From assembly GCF_022387135.1 (NCBI RefSeq), contig NZ_CP092462.1, forward strand, positions 2,728,001 to 2,792,000: a stretch of 64,000 nucleotides of DNA, given 5' to 3'. Below, piece by piece: positions 31,427 through 42,741 of the stretch. Below the pieces are notes generated by a model. That model had not been told where the DNA came from. It was given only the letters and a program-made list of their open reading frames with translations, and made no database searches. The stretch is from Comamonas sp. B21-038 (GTDB lineage Bacteria; Pseudomonadota; Gammaproteobacteria; Burkholderiales; Burkholderiaceae_C). Both the position numbers and the translations under genes were made by a program. Numbering within the stretch: the stretch's first letter is position 1; each line of letters opens with the position of its first letter.

Positions 31427-31457
31427 AACCCGCCCAGCTTGCTGCGGCGGGTTTTTT
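31427..31457 (+). terminator. Intrinsic terminator of glnS
   Basis: AACCCGCC pairs with GGCGGGTT around an 11-base loop and a run of T follows. Confidence 0.85.
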
Positions 31458-31465
31458 CATGCGCA

Positions 31466-33112
31466 TCAACTGTCTATGGCATCCGCAGACCCCGCCTGCT
31501 TGCGCAGCTCGAACTTCTGGATCTTGCCGGTGCTGGTCTTGGGCAGCTCGCCAAACACCACTGCACGCGGAATCTTGAAGCCAGCCAGGTGCTTTTTGCA
31601 GTGGGCCATGATGTCCTCCGCGCTTACCTGCGCCCCTGGCTTGAGCTCGACAAAGGCGCAGGGCGTCTCGCCCCAGCGGGCATCGGGCTTGGCCACCACG
31701 GCCGCTGCAAGCACGGCGGGGTGGCGGTAGAGCACGTCCTCAACCTCGATCGACGAGATGTTCTCCCCGCCCGAGATGATGATGTCCTTGCTGCGGTCCT
31801 TGATCTTGATATAGCCATCCGGGTCCTGCACCGCCAGGTCACCGGTGTGGAACCAGCCACCGCGAAACGCCTCCTGCGTCGCCTCGGGATTTTTCAGGTA
31901 GCCCTTCATCGCGATATTGCCCCGCAGCATGATCTCGCCCATGGTCTGGCCGTCCCAGGGCACTGGCGCCAGGGTCTCCGGATCGCGCACCTGCGCATCG
32001 CGCTGCAGGTGGTAGCGCACGCCCTGGCGGGCATTGAGGCGGGCGCGCTCGCCCACGTCCATGGTCTGCCAGTCGGCCTGCTGCGCGCAGACCATCACCG
32101 GGCCATAGACCTCGGTCAGCCCATAGACATGGGTCAGGTCAAAGCCCAGTTGCTCCATGCCCTCGATCATCGCTGCCGGCGGCGCAGCACCGGCCACCAT
32201 GCATTTGACGCCGGCAGGCACGCCCTCCTTCAACGCCGCAGGCGCGTTGACCAGCAGGCTGTGCACAATCGGCGCGCCGCAGTAGTGGCTGACGCCATGC
32301 TGCTTGATCGCCGCAAAAATGGCCTGCGCATCGACCCGGCGCAGGCAAACATTGACGCCGGCGCGCAGCGCCACCGTCCAGGGAAAGCACCAGCCGTTGC
32401 AGTGGAACATCGGCAAGGTCCACAGGTACACCGCGAACTTGGGCATGTCCCATTCCAGCACGTTGCTGATGGCATTCACGGCCGCGCCCCGGTGGTGGTA
32501 GACAACGCCCTTGGGGTTGCCGGTGGTGCCGCTGGTGTAGTTCAGCGCAATCGCATCCCATTCATCGCCAGGCAGCTGCCAGTCAAAACCGGCATCGCCC
32601 TGGGCCAGCAAGGCCTCGTAGCTCAGGCTGCCCAGCCGTTCGCTGGCCTCGCCGTAGAGCGCGTCTTCCACATCCACCAGCAGGATGGGCGTCTGCGATT
32701 GGCGCAGCGCTAAGGCCTTGGCCACGACGCTGGCGTATTCCGGGTCCACGATCAGCGCCTTGGCCTCGCCATGGTCCAGCATGAAGGCAATGGTCTGTGG
32801 ATCGAGCCGGGTGTTGAGCGTATTGAGCACCGCGCCCGCCATCGGCACGCCAAAATGCGCCTCCACCATCGGCGGGGTGTTGGGCAGCATCACCGCCACC
32901 GTGTCGTTCTTGCCAATGCCATGCTGCTGCAAGGCGCTGGCCAGTTGCCGGCAGCGCGCGTAGGTCTGCGCCCAGGTCTGGCGCAGCTCGCCGTGGATGA
33001 TGGCCAGCCGCTCCGGGTAGACCTCGGCGGTGCGGGCGATAAAGCCCAGCGGTGTCATCGGCGTATGGTTGGCCCCATTGCGGGCGAGCCCGGTGTCAAA
33101 AATGCTGCTCAT
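31466..33112 (-). CDS. Acyl-CoA synthetase (AMP-dependent ligase, ANL superfamily)
   Basis: A 548-residue enzyme that activates a carboxylate with ATP and CoA. Motifs are the phosphate loop YTSGTTGNPKG (about 183-193), VYGLTEVYG near 300, WFHTGDLAVQDPDGYI near 400, KDIIISGGENISS and the C-terminal lysine in PKTSTGKIQK. The sequence resembles the group annotated as medium/short-chain or 3-methylmercaptopropionyl-CoA ligases; the real acid is unknown. The ATG at 33112 (MSSIFDTG) is preferred; eight codons further upstream is an alternative. It is divergent from dnaG. Confidence 0.9.
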   Translation of the reverse strand: MSSIFDTGLARNGANHTPMTPLGFIARTAEVYPERLAIIHGELRQTWAQTYARCRQLASALQQHGIGKNDTVAVMLPNTPPMVEAHFGVPMAGAVLNTLNTRLDPQTIAFMLDHGEAKALIVDPEYASVVAKALALRQSQTPILLVDVEDALYGEASERLGSLSYEALLAQGDAGFDWQLPGDEWDAIALNYTSGTTGNPKGVVYHHRGAAVNAISNVLEWDMPKFAVYLWTLPMFHCNGWCFPWTVALRAGVNVCLRRVDAQAIFAAIKQHGVSHYCGAPIVHSLLVNAPAALKEGVPAGVKCMVAGAAPPAAMIEGMEQLGFDLTHVYGLTEVYGPVMVCAQQADWQTMDVGERARLNARQGVRYHLQRDAQVRDPETLAPVPWDGQTMGEIMLRGNIAMKGYLKNPEATQEAFRGGWFHTGDLAVQDPDGYIKIKDRSKDIIISGGENISSIEVEDVLYRHPAVLAAAVVAKPDARWGETPCAFVELKPGAQVSAEDIMAHCKKHLAGFKIPRAVVFGELPKTSTGKIQKFELRKQAGSADAIDS

Positions 33113-33264
33113 GGCGGTTGGTCTCCTGGGCAGCACTGTGCCACAGGCTGCTGACGCGAAGATTGCGCGCTGTCACGCTTTCGATAGCCGGCAATGGCCA
33201 CCGACCACGGGCGGATTGGGGTGGCGGCGCGGCAGCGCAGCCCGGCATGCGCGACAATAGCCGG

Positions 33265-35310
33265 GTGTCCATTCCCCAGTCATTTATCCAGGAGCTGCTG
33301 TCCCGCGTCGACGTGGTCGACGTGGTCGGCCGCTATGTGCAGCTGAAAAAAGGCGGCGCCAACCTCATGGGGCTGTGCCCCTTCCATGGCGAGAAATCGC
33401 CCTCCTTCAGCGTCAGCCCCTCCAAGCAGTTCTACCACTGCTTTGGCTGCGGCAAAAACGGCAATGCCATTGGTTTTCTGATGGACCATACCGGCATGGG
33501 CTTTCGCGAAGCGGTGACCGACCTGGCCCAGAGCGTGGGCCTGCCGGTGCCCGAGGACGATGTATCGCCCCAGCAGCGCGAGCGCGCCGCGCAGGCGCGC
33601 GAAAAACAGGCCTCGCTCACCGATCTGCTCGAAAAAGCCGGAGACGCCTACCGCAAGCAGCTGTCGCAATCGCCCAAGGCCATTGCCTACCTCAAGGGCC
33701 GGGGCGTCAGCGGCATCACCGCCAAGCGCTTTGGCCTGGGCTATGCGCCCGAGGGCTGGCGCAGCCTGGCCAGCATCTTCCCTGCCTATGACGATGCCAA
33801 GCTGGTCGAATGCGGCCTGGTGATCGAATCGGACGACGGCGAAGGCAAACGCTACGACCGATTTCGGGACCGGGTGATGTTCCCCATCCGCAACGTCAAG
33901 GGCGAGTGCATCGGCTTTGGCGGCCGGGTGTTTGGCGATGAAAAGCCCAAATACCTGAACTCGCCGGAAACCCCGGTCTTTCACAAGGGGCGCGAACTCT
34001 ATGGGCTGTTCGAGGCCCGCACGGCCATTCGCGAGCATGGCTATGTGCTGGTGACCGAAGGCTACATGGATGTGGTGGCGCTGGCCCAACTGGGCTTTCC
34101 GAATGCGGTCGCCACCTTGGGCACCGCCTGCACACCTGACCATGTGCACAAGCTGTTCCGCTTTACCGATACCGTGGTCTTCAGCTTTGACGGCGATGCC
34201 GCCGGCCGCCGCGCCGCGCGCAAGGCACTGGACGGCGCACTGCCCTATGCCAGCGACACGCGCAGCATCAAGTTTCTGTTTCTACCGGCCGAGCACGACC
34301 CGGACAGCTTTGTGCGCGAGTACGGCGCGGACGCCTTTGCCCGCCATGTGCATGACGCCACGCCGCTGTCACGCTTCTTGCTCGAAGTGGCCAGCGAAAT
34401 GTGTGACCTGGGCCAGGCCGAAGGCCGCGCGCGCATGTCCAGCAACGCGCGCCCGCTGTGGAACCTGCTGCCCGATGGCGCGCTCAAGCGCCAATTGCTG
34501 GGCGAGATAGCCGACAAGGCCCAGCTGCCCGCTGCCGAGCTGGAAAATCTGTGGCAAAAGACCACCGCACAAGAGCTGGCACGCCAAAGCGGCGGCAGCC
34601 AGGTGGCCGCCAGCAGCGGCCCGCGCCATGCCTCCGCCTGGGATGCCCCGCAAACGGGTGCCGACAGCATGCCTGCCTATGGCGATGCGCCCCCCTGGGG
34701 CAGCGACACCACGATGGACCGCTACCCCGGCCAGCGCAACGAGCACTACGGAGAGCCACGCAGCCCCCATGGCGGCGGCAACGGCTACACCAAGCGCAGT
34801 GGCGAGTGGCGCCCCGGTCAGGGGGGCCGCAAAGGGGGTTGGCAGCCCCGGCCCGAACCACAGCCGCCGATGCCCAGCGTGGCGGTCACCCGCGAGGACC
34901 AGGCCGCCCGTCTGCTGCTGTCGCACATGGCGTTTCTGGAGAACTTCTCACCCGAAGACGCCGCCACCTTGGCCCAGCTGCCGAGTCCCCATGGCCCGCT
35001 CTTTGCCTGGGTGGAGCAGCAGTTTCTCGCCCATGGCGCCCAATCCTGGGCGGTACTGCGCGAGCATATGCGCGGTCACCCGGTCGAGGCCTTCGCAACG
35101 GTGCTGATGCAAGGCCAGCATGCGCAGATTGACGGCCCGCTCGACGAGATCCGCGCCGAGTTGCGCGACTCCCTCAGCCGCATCGTGCTGGACCAGCTCG
35201 AAGAGCAAAACCGCCATCTGGTCACCCAGGCTTCCGATCCGCAGGCGCTGCGCCGCTACCAGAGCAACTTCCACCGCATCGGCCTGCTCAAGCGCCAGGT
35301 CAACAAGTAA
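33265..35310 (+). CDS. dnaG: DNA primase
   Basis: A 681-residue replication primase. The CHC2 zinc finger has Cys38, His41, Cys59 and Cys62 (CPFH...CFGC), the catalytic TOPRIM domain has VTEGYMDV and SFDGDAAG, and the C-terminal helicase-binding domain follows a Gly/Pro/Arg-rich linker (about residues 440-550). I choose the GTG at 33265 (MSIPQSFIQELLSRVDVV), the usual family start, over the ATG at 33247. GACAAT (33253-33258) ends six bases before the GTG, with no ribosome site. No rpsU gene precedes it, unlike in E. coli. rpoD follows. Confidence 0.95.
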   Translation: MSIPQSFIQELLSRVDVVDVVGRYVQLKKGGANLMGLCPFHGEKSPSFSVSPSKQFYHCFGCGKNGNAIGFLMDHTGMGFREAVTDLAQSVGLPVPEDDVSPQQRERAAQAREKQASLTDLLEKAGDAYRKQLSQSPKAIAYLKGRGVSGITAKRFGLGYAPEGWRSLASIFPAYDDAKLVECGLVIESDDGEGKRYDRFRDRVMFPIRNVKGECIGFGGRVFGDEKPKYLNSPETPVFHKGRELYGLFEARTAIREHGYVLVTEGYMDVVALAQLGFPNAVATLGTACTPDHVHKLFRFTDTVVFSFDGDAAGRRAARKALDGALPYASDTRSIKFLFLPAEHDPDSFVREYGADAFARHVHDATPLSRFLLEVASEMCDLGQAEGRARMSSNARPLWNLLPDGALKRQLLGEIADKAQLPAAELENLWQKTTAQELARQSGGSQVAASSGPRHASAWDAPQTGADSMPAYGDAPPWGSDTTMDRYPGQRNEHYGEPRSPHGGGNGYTKRSGEWRPGQGGRKGGWQPRPEPQPPMPSVAVTREDQAARLLLSHMAFLENFSPEDAATLAQLPSPHGPLFAWVEQQFLAHGAQSWAVLREHMRGHPVEAFATVLMQGQHAQIDGPLDEIRAELRDSLSRIVLDQLEEQNRHLVTQASDPQALRRYQSNFHRIGLLKRQVNK

Positions 35311-35657
35311 GCCCGGCCCTCACCGGGAGGGCCTGCAAAAATATTTGGCCCGATGGCCGTACAGGCCCTTGACATTGGGCAAAAAGGTATAATATTTGAC
35401 ACATCGGCAAGAGCGACAGCAGCACCTCCGGACCGGGCCCGCATGAAGGATCATGCGATTTGCCACCAGCGCAAGTGCCCAAAATACCGCAAGGACTGCA
35501 TTCCAAATGATCGCCCCCACATCTTGCCTTGAGGCTTAGCGCCTCGTGCAGCCGCGTTGTTCGCCGCACTTGTTGCGATTGACCGCTGCAGTTCCCATGC
35601 GCCGGTGATGGCGCTTGCCAGTTTTCTTTGTGTGTTCTCTTTGCTCTGAGGGTGTCC
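35311..35657 (+). other. dnaG-rpoD intergenic/leader region (347 bases)
   Basis: No gene seen. It starts with a GGCCCTC/GAGGGCC hairpin near 35318-35336 lacking a T run, then holds the promoter-like TTGACA/TATAAT pair and about 265 bases of GC-rich leader, including a GCGCC/GGCGC hairpin near 35600. AGGG lies five bases before the rpoD ATG. Confidence 0.5.
35369..35393 (+). promoter_or_regulatory. Promoter-like TTGACA-N13-TATAAT before rpoD
   Basis: Both hexamers are perfect sigma70 consensus but the spacer is only 13 bases, too short for good sigma70 use. Preceded by CCC, the -35 part also reads CCCTTGACA, like a heat-shock (RpoH) -35 element, for which 13-15 bases is normal; the -10 does not match RpoH well. 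It most likely gives rpoD an internal promoter, as in other macromolecular-synthesis operons. Confidence 0.5.
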
Positions 35658-38126
<2,469 letters not shown>

Positions 38127-38133
38127 ACGTCCT

Positions 38134-38188
38134 CAAGACCGATCCCGGTCTTGTCCGCAAACCCCGCCTCGGCGGGGTTTGCTTTTTT
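38134..38188 (+). terminator. Tandem hairpin terminator of rpoD
   Basis: A first hairpin (CAAGACCG/CGGTCTTG, 38134-38153) is followed by a 12-bp stem GCAAACCCCGCC/GGCGGGGTTTGC with six T (38157-38188). Confidence 0.93.
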
Positions 38189-38230
38189 GCACGCCTGCCC
38201 ACGGCCCGAGTGCCGGCATTCGCTTTGCGT

Positions 38231-38236
38231 CACAAT
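38231..38236 (+). promoter_or_regulatory. -10-like hexamer CACAAT before fdhD
   Basis: It ends seven bases before the fdhD ATG, with no ribosome site, so fdhD may have a leaderless transcript. No clear -35 box is seen. Confidence 0.35.
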
Positions 38237-38243
38237 CAGCGCC

Positions 38244-39074
38244 ATGTCTTCCGATCTGCCCCGCGCCGTCCAGCAACTGCCCGCCACCGTGATCACGCCT
38301 GAGGCATCGGTCTCGCGCCTGGATGCGGTTGCGGCCGAAGTGCCGGTGGCCCTGGTGTTCAACGGCATCTCGCATGCGGTGATGATGTGCAGCCCCCAGG
38401 ACCTGGAGGTGTTTGCACTGGGCTTTGCGCTGTCCGAAGGCATCATCGACCAGGTGGCCGACTGCTATGGCATCGAGGTGCAGCCGCTGGCGCCTTGCGG
38501 CACGGACCCGGAAGCACCGGGCATCAGCGTGGAGATGCAGATCGCCAGCCGCTGCTTTATGCGCCTGAAGGAGCGGCGCCGCGCCCTCACCGGCCGCACC
38601 GGCTGCGGCATCTGCGGCATTGATTCGATGGACGCGCTGGACCTGGTGCCCGAGCCTCTGCCAGCGCTGGCGGATTGGGCCAGCCAGCTGGACCTGGCTG
38701 CGTTGCAGACGGCATTTTCTCAGCTGCCCGGGCTGCAGCAGCTCAACCAGCAGGCCGGCGCCGTTCATGCGGCTGGCTGGGCCACCCCCGATGGCCAATT
38801 GCAGGCCGCACTGGAGGATGTGGGCCGCCACAATGCGTTGGACAAGCTGCTGGGCCACATGGCGCAGCAACAGATGCTGGCCCAACCCGGCTTTGTGGTG
38901 ATGACCAGCCGTGCCAGCTATGAGCTGGTGCGCAAATGCGCCCGCATGGGTCTGCCGGTGCTGGCCACCATCTCCGCCCCCACCAGCCTCGCCATCCAGG
39001 TAGCCAACCAGGCCGGCATGCGCCTGTTTGGCCTGTGCCGGGGTCCGCGCATGGTGCGCTACAGCGCCCATTGA
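38244..39074 (+). CDS. fdhD: Formate dehydrogenase accessory sulfurtransferase FdhD
   Basis: A 276-residue protein that passes sulfur from the IscS cysteine desulfurase to the molybdenum cofactor of formate dehydrogenase. The catalytic CxxC is Cys121/Cys124 (TGRTGCGICG) and the NGISHAVMMCSP, LSEGII and HNALDKL segments match the family. The ATG at 38244 is used because the frame upstream runs through the rpoD terminator. No formate dehydrogenase gene is in the window, so its partner lies elsewhere. Confidence 0.94.
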   Translation: MSSDLPRAVQQLPATVITPEASVSRLDAVAAEVPVALVFNGISHAVMMCSPQDLEVFALGFALSEGIIDQVADCYGIEVQPLAPCGTDPEAPGISVEMQIASRCFMRLKERRRALTGRTGCGICGIDSMDALDLVPEPLPALADWASQLDLAALQTAFSQLPGLQQLNQQAGAVHAAGWATPDGQLQAALEDVGRHNALDKLLGHMAQQQMLAQPGFVVMTSRASYELVRKCARMGLPVLATISAPTSLAIQVANQAGMRLFGLCRGPRMVRYSAH

Positions 39075-39360
39075 CCGGCTCGCTCCCCCCTGCAGACCAG
39101 GGCACGGGCCCGGGCGTGCGAGAGGGCCACTTCTGCGCTGCAGCGCCTTCTGGGCGGCCTTTGCACACTCAAAAACCGTAGCAATTGAACAACACTTAGG
39201 ATGCCGCCTAGGCCCATTCGGCAGCTGCGCCTATACACCGCCGATGAAGAGCTATTAAACTTGTAGCAGATGTTGCCGCGACGCCGATCGCACCCTCTCA
39301 GTGGATTTGCATGCGAAGGCCTGGACCTCGCTCCTCAACACAGCGCAAGGAGACCCTTAC

Positions 39361-39666
39361 ATGAGCGCCAAGGAAAACACCGCCATCAACCAGCTCTTCG
39401 AGCGGTTGGAATGCCGCTACGCTTTGCGTGTGCTCTGGGCCTTGCGTGACGGGCATCCCCAGACCTTCCGCTTGCTGCAGGACAGTGTGGGCGGCATTAC
39501 GCCCAACACGCTCAACACCCGCATCAAGGAGTTGCGCGAGGCCGGTTTCCTCGACCACAACAGCGATGGCTACACCGTCACCCCCTCCGGCCAGGACCTG
39601 CTCAAGCGCCTGTCCGATGTGCAGGCCTTCGCGACACGCTGGGTGGCAGCCCAGACCAAGAAGTAA
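39361..39666 (+). CDS. HxlR family winged-helix transcriptional regulator
   Basis: A 101-residue MarR-like DNA-binding protein: YALRVLWALRDGHPQTFRLLQDSVGGITPNTLNTRIKEL is the HxlR helix-turn-helix, followed by a beta-wing (GFLDHNSDGYTVT). The family normally has a sensory cysteine near the N-terminus; here the single cysteine is Cys18 in LECRYALRV, the typical position. The ATG at 39361 has AAGGAG about eight bases upstream; a GTG 20 codons earlier is in frame but less likely. Targets unknown. Confidence 0.85.
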   Translation: MSAKENTAINQLFERLECRYALRVLWALRDGHPQTFRLLQDSVGGITPNTLNTRIKELREAGFLDHNSDGYTVTPSGQDLLKRLSDVQAFATRWVAAQTKK

Positions 39667-39696
39667 ATTCCCGCGCACCGAGGCCATTTTTGTCCT

Positions 39697-39728
39697 GCAG
39701 AGCCCGCCTTGTGCGGGCTCTGCGTTTG
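39697..39728 (+). terminator. Hairpin after the HxlR gene
   Basis: An 11-bp perfect stem, GCAGAGCCCGC with GCGGGCTCTGC, and a weak T-rich tail (GTTTGTG). Confidence 0.65.
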
Positions 39729-39777
39729 TGGGCGGGTATGATCGCAGCTGGTAGCAAAGCACTCACAAAGGAATCAC

Positions 39778-40131
39778 ATGACCACCGTCACCACCCCATC
39801 CGGCCTGCAGTACGAAGATACGGAAGTTGGCACCGGCGCCGAAGCGGCCAAGGGCAAGCAAGTCACCGTGCACTACACCGGCTGGCTCTACAACAATGGT
39901 GAGCAAGGCGCCAAGTTCGACTCCAGCAAGGACCGCAACGACCCCTTCGTGTTCCCGCTGGGCGCCGGCATGGTCATCAAGGGCTGGGACGAAGGCGTGC
40001 AAGGCATGAAGGTGGGCGGCAAGCGCACCCTGATCATCCCTGCGGAGCTGGGCTATGGTGCACGCGGCGCAGGCGGCGTGATTCCTCCAAACGCCACACT
40101 CAAGTTCGACGTGGAACTTCTGAAGGTCTAA
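39778..40131 (+). CDS. FKBP-type peptidyl-prolyl cis-trans isomerase
   Basis: A 117-residue single-domain FKBP without a signal peptide, so cytosolic. Diagnostic residues are VTVHYTGWLYN, KFDSS, PFVFPLGAGMVIKGWDEGVQGMKVGGKR and YGARGAGGVIPPNATLKFDVEL. It catalyses proline isomerisation and may act as a folding helper. AAAGGAA lies about seven bases before the ATG and a TATGAT -10-like box about 40 bases upstream. A terminator follows. Confidence 0.95.
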   Translation: MTTVTTPSGLQYEDTEVGTGAEAAKGKQVTVHYTGWLYNNGEQGAKFDSSKDRNDPFVFPLGAGMVIKGWDEGVQGMKVGGKRTLIIPAELGYGARGAGGVIPPNATLKFDVELLKV

Positions 40132-40171
40132 GACCCACATGCCTGCGGGCCTCTGAACCACCCCCATAAGA

Positions 40172-40206
40172 GCTGCACATGGCGCCCAGCCTGTGCAGTT
40201 TTTTTA
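40172..40206 (+). terminator. Intrinsic terminator of the FKBP gene
   Basis: CTGCACA pairs with TGTGCAG around a 12-base loop, followed by seven T. Confidence 0.88.
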
Positions 40207-40229
40207 TGTCCGGGCCAGCCTGGCCTGCG

Positions 40230-42272
40230 CTATGGGGCGCGGGGCAAGGACTGCCGGGTGCAGCAGCTGACCGCCCAGGTCACGAAGATGCCCAGCGGCA
40301 CACCAAACACCGCTGCCAATGTGGGCTGAATGCCCCACCACAGATGCGCAGAGGCCTGGGCGCCGGGCACGAGGCTGGTGATCGGCATGTTGACGACCAT
40401 GTAGTACAGCGTAATTCCCAGGCCGGCCGCCATGCCGCACACGGCCCCGCGCCGCGTGGCACCGCGCCAGTACAGGCCCAGCAGCATGGCCGGCACAAAG
40501 GCGGCAGCGGCAATCGAGAATGAAGCGGACACCAGCACCAGAATGCCCGAGCTGCGCACCGACGCCACTGCGGCCGCAGCGAGCGCCACCATCAGCAATG
40601 TGAACTTGGACAGAATCACGCGCTGCTGCGGCGTGACCGACTTGCCGCGCTCGACCAGGTAGAGGTCACGCACCAGCGCGTTGCTGATGGTCAGCAGCAG
40701 GCCATCGGCGGTGGACAGCGCAGCGGCCAGCCCACCGGCCGCCACGAGGCCCGAGACCACAAAGGGCAGCCCCCCCAACTCCGGCGTGGCCAGCATGATC
40801 AGGTCCGCACCAAGGTGGATTTCGCCCCATTGCACGATGCCATCGCCATTCGCATCCTCGATCGACAGCAAGGCATTGTCCATCCGCGTCCACTGCGCGA
40901 TCCAGGCCGGCAACGCATCGAAATGGCTACCGACCAGGCTTTGCATCACCTCCAGCTTGACCAGCGCAGCGAGCGCCGGCGCACTGGTGTAGAGCAGCAC
41001 CACGAAGAACAAGGTCCAGACCACCGAGCTGCGCGCAGCCGCCGGACTGGGCAGGGTGTAGAAGCGGGTGAGCAGATGCGGCAGACCGGCCGTGCCCAGC
41101 ATCAGGCAGAACATCAGCGCCATGAAGTTACGGCGCGACAGGCTCTCCTGCTCCTGCGCGCTTTGTTCGGTGCCCAGCATCGGCGCATAGGGCAAGGTGT
41201 GCTGCGGCATGCCGCCCAGCGGCTGGGCACGGGCATAGTTCTCGCGCATGGCTGCCGTCCACAGCTCACGGGCGCTGGCCACGTCCTGCGGCAAGGCGGC
41301 CAGCTCGCGTCCTGCGGCCAGCACCTGGCTCAGGTCCGCATTGCTGATGCGCAACTGCTGCACTTTCTCGTGCAGGCGCGTGCGCTCCGCCTCCAGCGCA
41401 GCGGGGATGTTGCGCAGCCGCGATTCATACAGCATGCCCTTTTGCAGATAGACCAGTTCCACATCGCGCTCGGCCGGGTCGCTCAGCAGCTGCTTTTCCA
41501 GGTCGGCGATCTTGCCCAGGTCCTGGGTGTAGGCTACGGCGGCGACCGGGTTGCCCAGGCGCTGGTAGGCCAGCCACGACACCGGGATGAGGAAGGCCAG
41601 CAGGATCATCACGTACTGCGCGACCTGGGTCCAGGTGATGGCCCGCATGCCGCCCAGAAAGGAGCACACCAGCACACCGCCCAAGCCCAGCATGATGCCG
41701 ATCTCGAACTGCACGCCGGTGAGCCGCGAGGCGATCAGGCCCACCGCATAGATCTGCGCCACCACATAGGAAAACGAGCACATCACCGCTGCCACCGCAG
41801 CAATCACGCGCGGCCAGCGCCCGCCATAGCGCAGCTGAAAGAAATCGGGCAAGGTGTAGAGATTGAGCGCCCGCAGCTGCGGCGCAATCAGCAGCGCCAC
41901 CAATACAAAGCCGCCACTCCAGCCCAGCAGATAGGCCAGGCCCCCCGCTTGCTGGCTGGTGCCGGCAAAGCCCTGCAGGTACAGCGCGCCCGACAGCGAC
42001 AAGAAGGAGGCCGCGCTCATCCAGTCGGCCGCCGTGGCCATGCCGTTGTAGACCGGCGGTATGCGGCGCCCGGCCACGTAGTACTCCTCCGAATCGGCCG
42101 TGCGCCCCCAGACGCCAATGGCCGCATACATCATCACCGGGACAAACAGGAACAGCGGACCAATCCACTGGCGCGACAGACCGGCGCGCTCGGCCCAGGC
42201 GACCAGGCCGATGAAGCAGCCCAGGCCCAGCAGGTACAGCACAAAGAACTTATGGTTTCGTGCCATGGTCAT
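40230..42272 (-). CDS. Sodium/solute symporter, large subunit (VC_2705/TIGR03648 type)
   Basis: An SSS-family inner-membrane carrier of 680 residues related to acetate permease ActP, with about 13 helices. The N-terminal half carries SEEYYVAGRRIPPVYNGMATAADWMSAASFL and the Na+-site region RGLLLTISNALVRDLY. A large polar insertion (about 290-425) contains a coiled-coil-like KIADLEKQLLSDPAERD, and residues 473-484 (DANGDGIVQWGE) fit a canonical EF-hand loop. The substrate is probably a short carboxylate such as acetate. It overlaps the small subunit gene by 23 bases; an ATG two codons later is possible. Confidence 0.88.
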   Translation of the reverse strand: MTMARNHKFFVLYLLGLGCFIGLVAWAERAGLSRQWIGPLFLFVPVMMYAAIGVWGRTADSEEYYVAGRRIPPVYNGMATAADWMSAASFLSLSGALYLQGFAGTSQQAGGLAYLLGWSGGFVLVALLIAPQLRALNLYTLPDFFQLRYGGRWPRVIAAVAAVMCSFSYVVAQIYAVGLIASRLTGVQFEIGIMLGLGGVLVCSFLGGMRAITWTQVAQYVMILLAFLIPVSWLAYQRLGNPVAAVAYTQDLGKIADLEKQLLSDPAERDVELVYLQKGMLYESRLRNIPAALEAERTRLHEKVQQLRISNADLSQVLAAGRELAALPQDVASARELWTAAMRENYARAQPLGGMPQHTLPYAPMLGTEQSAQEQESLSRRNFMALMFCLMLGTAGLPHLLTRFYTLPSPAAARSSVVWTLFFVVLLYTSAPALAALVKLEVMQSLVGSHFDALPAWIAQWTRMDNALLSIEDANGDGIVQWGEIHLGADLIMLATPELGGLPFVVSGLVAAGGLAAALSTADGLLLTISNALVRDLYLVERGKSVTPQQRVILSKFTLLMVALAAAAVASVRSSGILVLVSASFSIAAAAFVPAMLLGLYWRGATRRGAVCGMAAGLGITLYYMVVNMPITSLVPGAQASAHLWWGIQPTLAAVFGVPLGIFVTWAVSCCTRQSLPRAP

Positions 42273-42528
42273 TGCGGGCAACCTGCACATCCTTCTCCGG
42301 GTGGCGGTGCATGTACAAGGCGTAGCCGCCAACCAGCAGCACATACAGCACCGGCAGCACCGATGCGCCGTACAGATAGGCGGTGCCATTGCCCCAGAGG
42401 GCATCGATCTCCGGCGCCCAGTACAGGCCGCCAAAAGTGCTGAGCACCAGCACCAGCAAGACCAGCAGCTTCATCGCGTTGAGCGGCATGGTCTCAAAGG
42501 GGGCGGGGTGGGTGTGCGAGGGATCCAT
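42250..42528 (-). CDS. Sodium/solute symporter small subunit (DUF4212, TIGR03647)
   Basis: A 92-residue membrane protein with two hydrophobic helices (LLVLLVLVLSTFGGLYWAPEI and YLYGASVLPVLYVLLVGGYALYMH). Proteins of this family are always encoded just before VC_2705-type symporters, as here, where the genes overlap by 23 bases; it is presumed to be a stabilising or regulatory subunit. AAAGG precedes the ATG by five bases. This arrangement is what distinguishes the pair from classical ActP, whose partner YjcH has the same role. Confidence 0.88.
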   Translation of the reverse strand: MDPSHTHPAPFETMPLNAMKLLVLLVLVLSTFGGLYWAPEIDALWGNGTAYLYGASVLPVLYVLLVGGYALYMHRHPEKDVQVARNDHGTKP

Positions 42529-42741
42529 CGGGGCCTTTCAAGCCATATGACTGAGACAGCAGCAGGGTGCAGCCAGCATTCTTGCATTTTGTCGCAGATG
42601 GGACTGGTTTGCCCAGCGTCCTAGGGGAAGCACCGTAATGGGCTGCCGCAACGCTTTTGATAATTCCTGCGAAGGCCGGTGGTCACGCTGCAGCCAGGCC
42701 AGGACCCGCCGGTGACGACAACAACAGACAGGAGATAAGCA

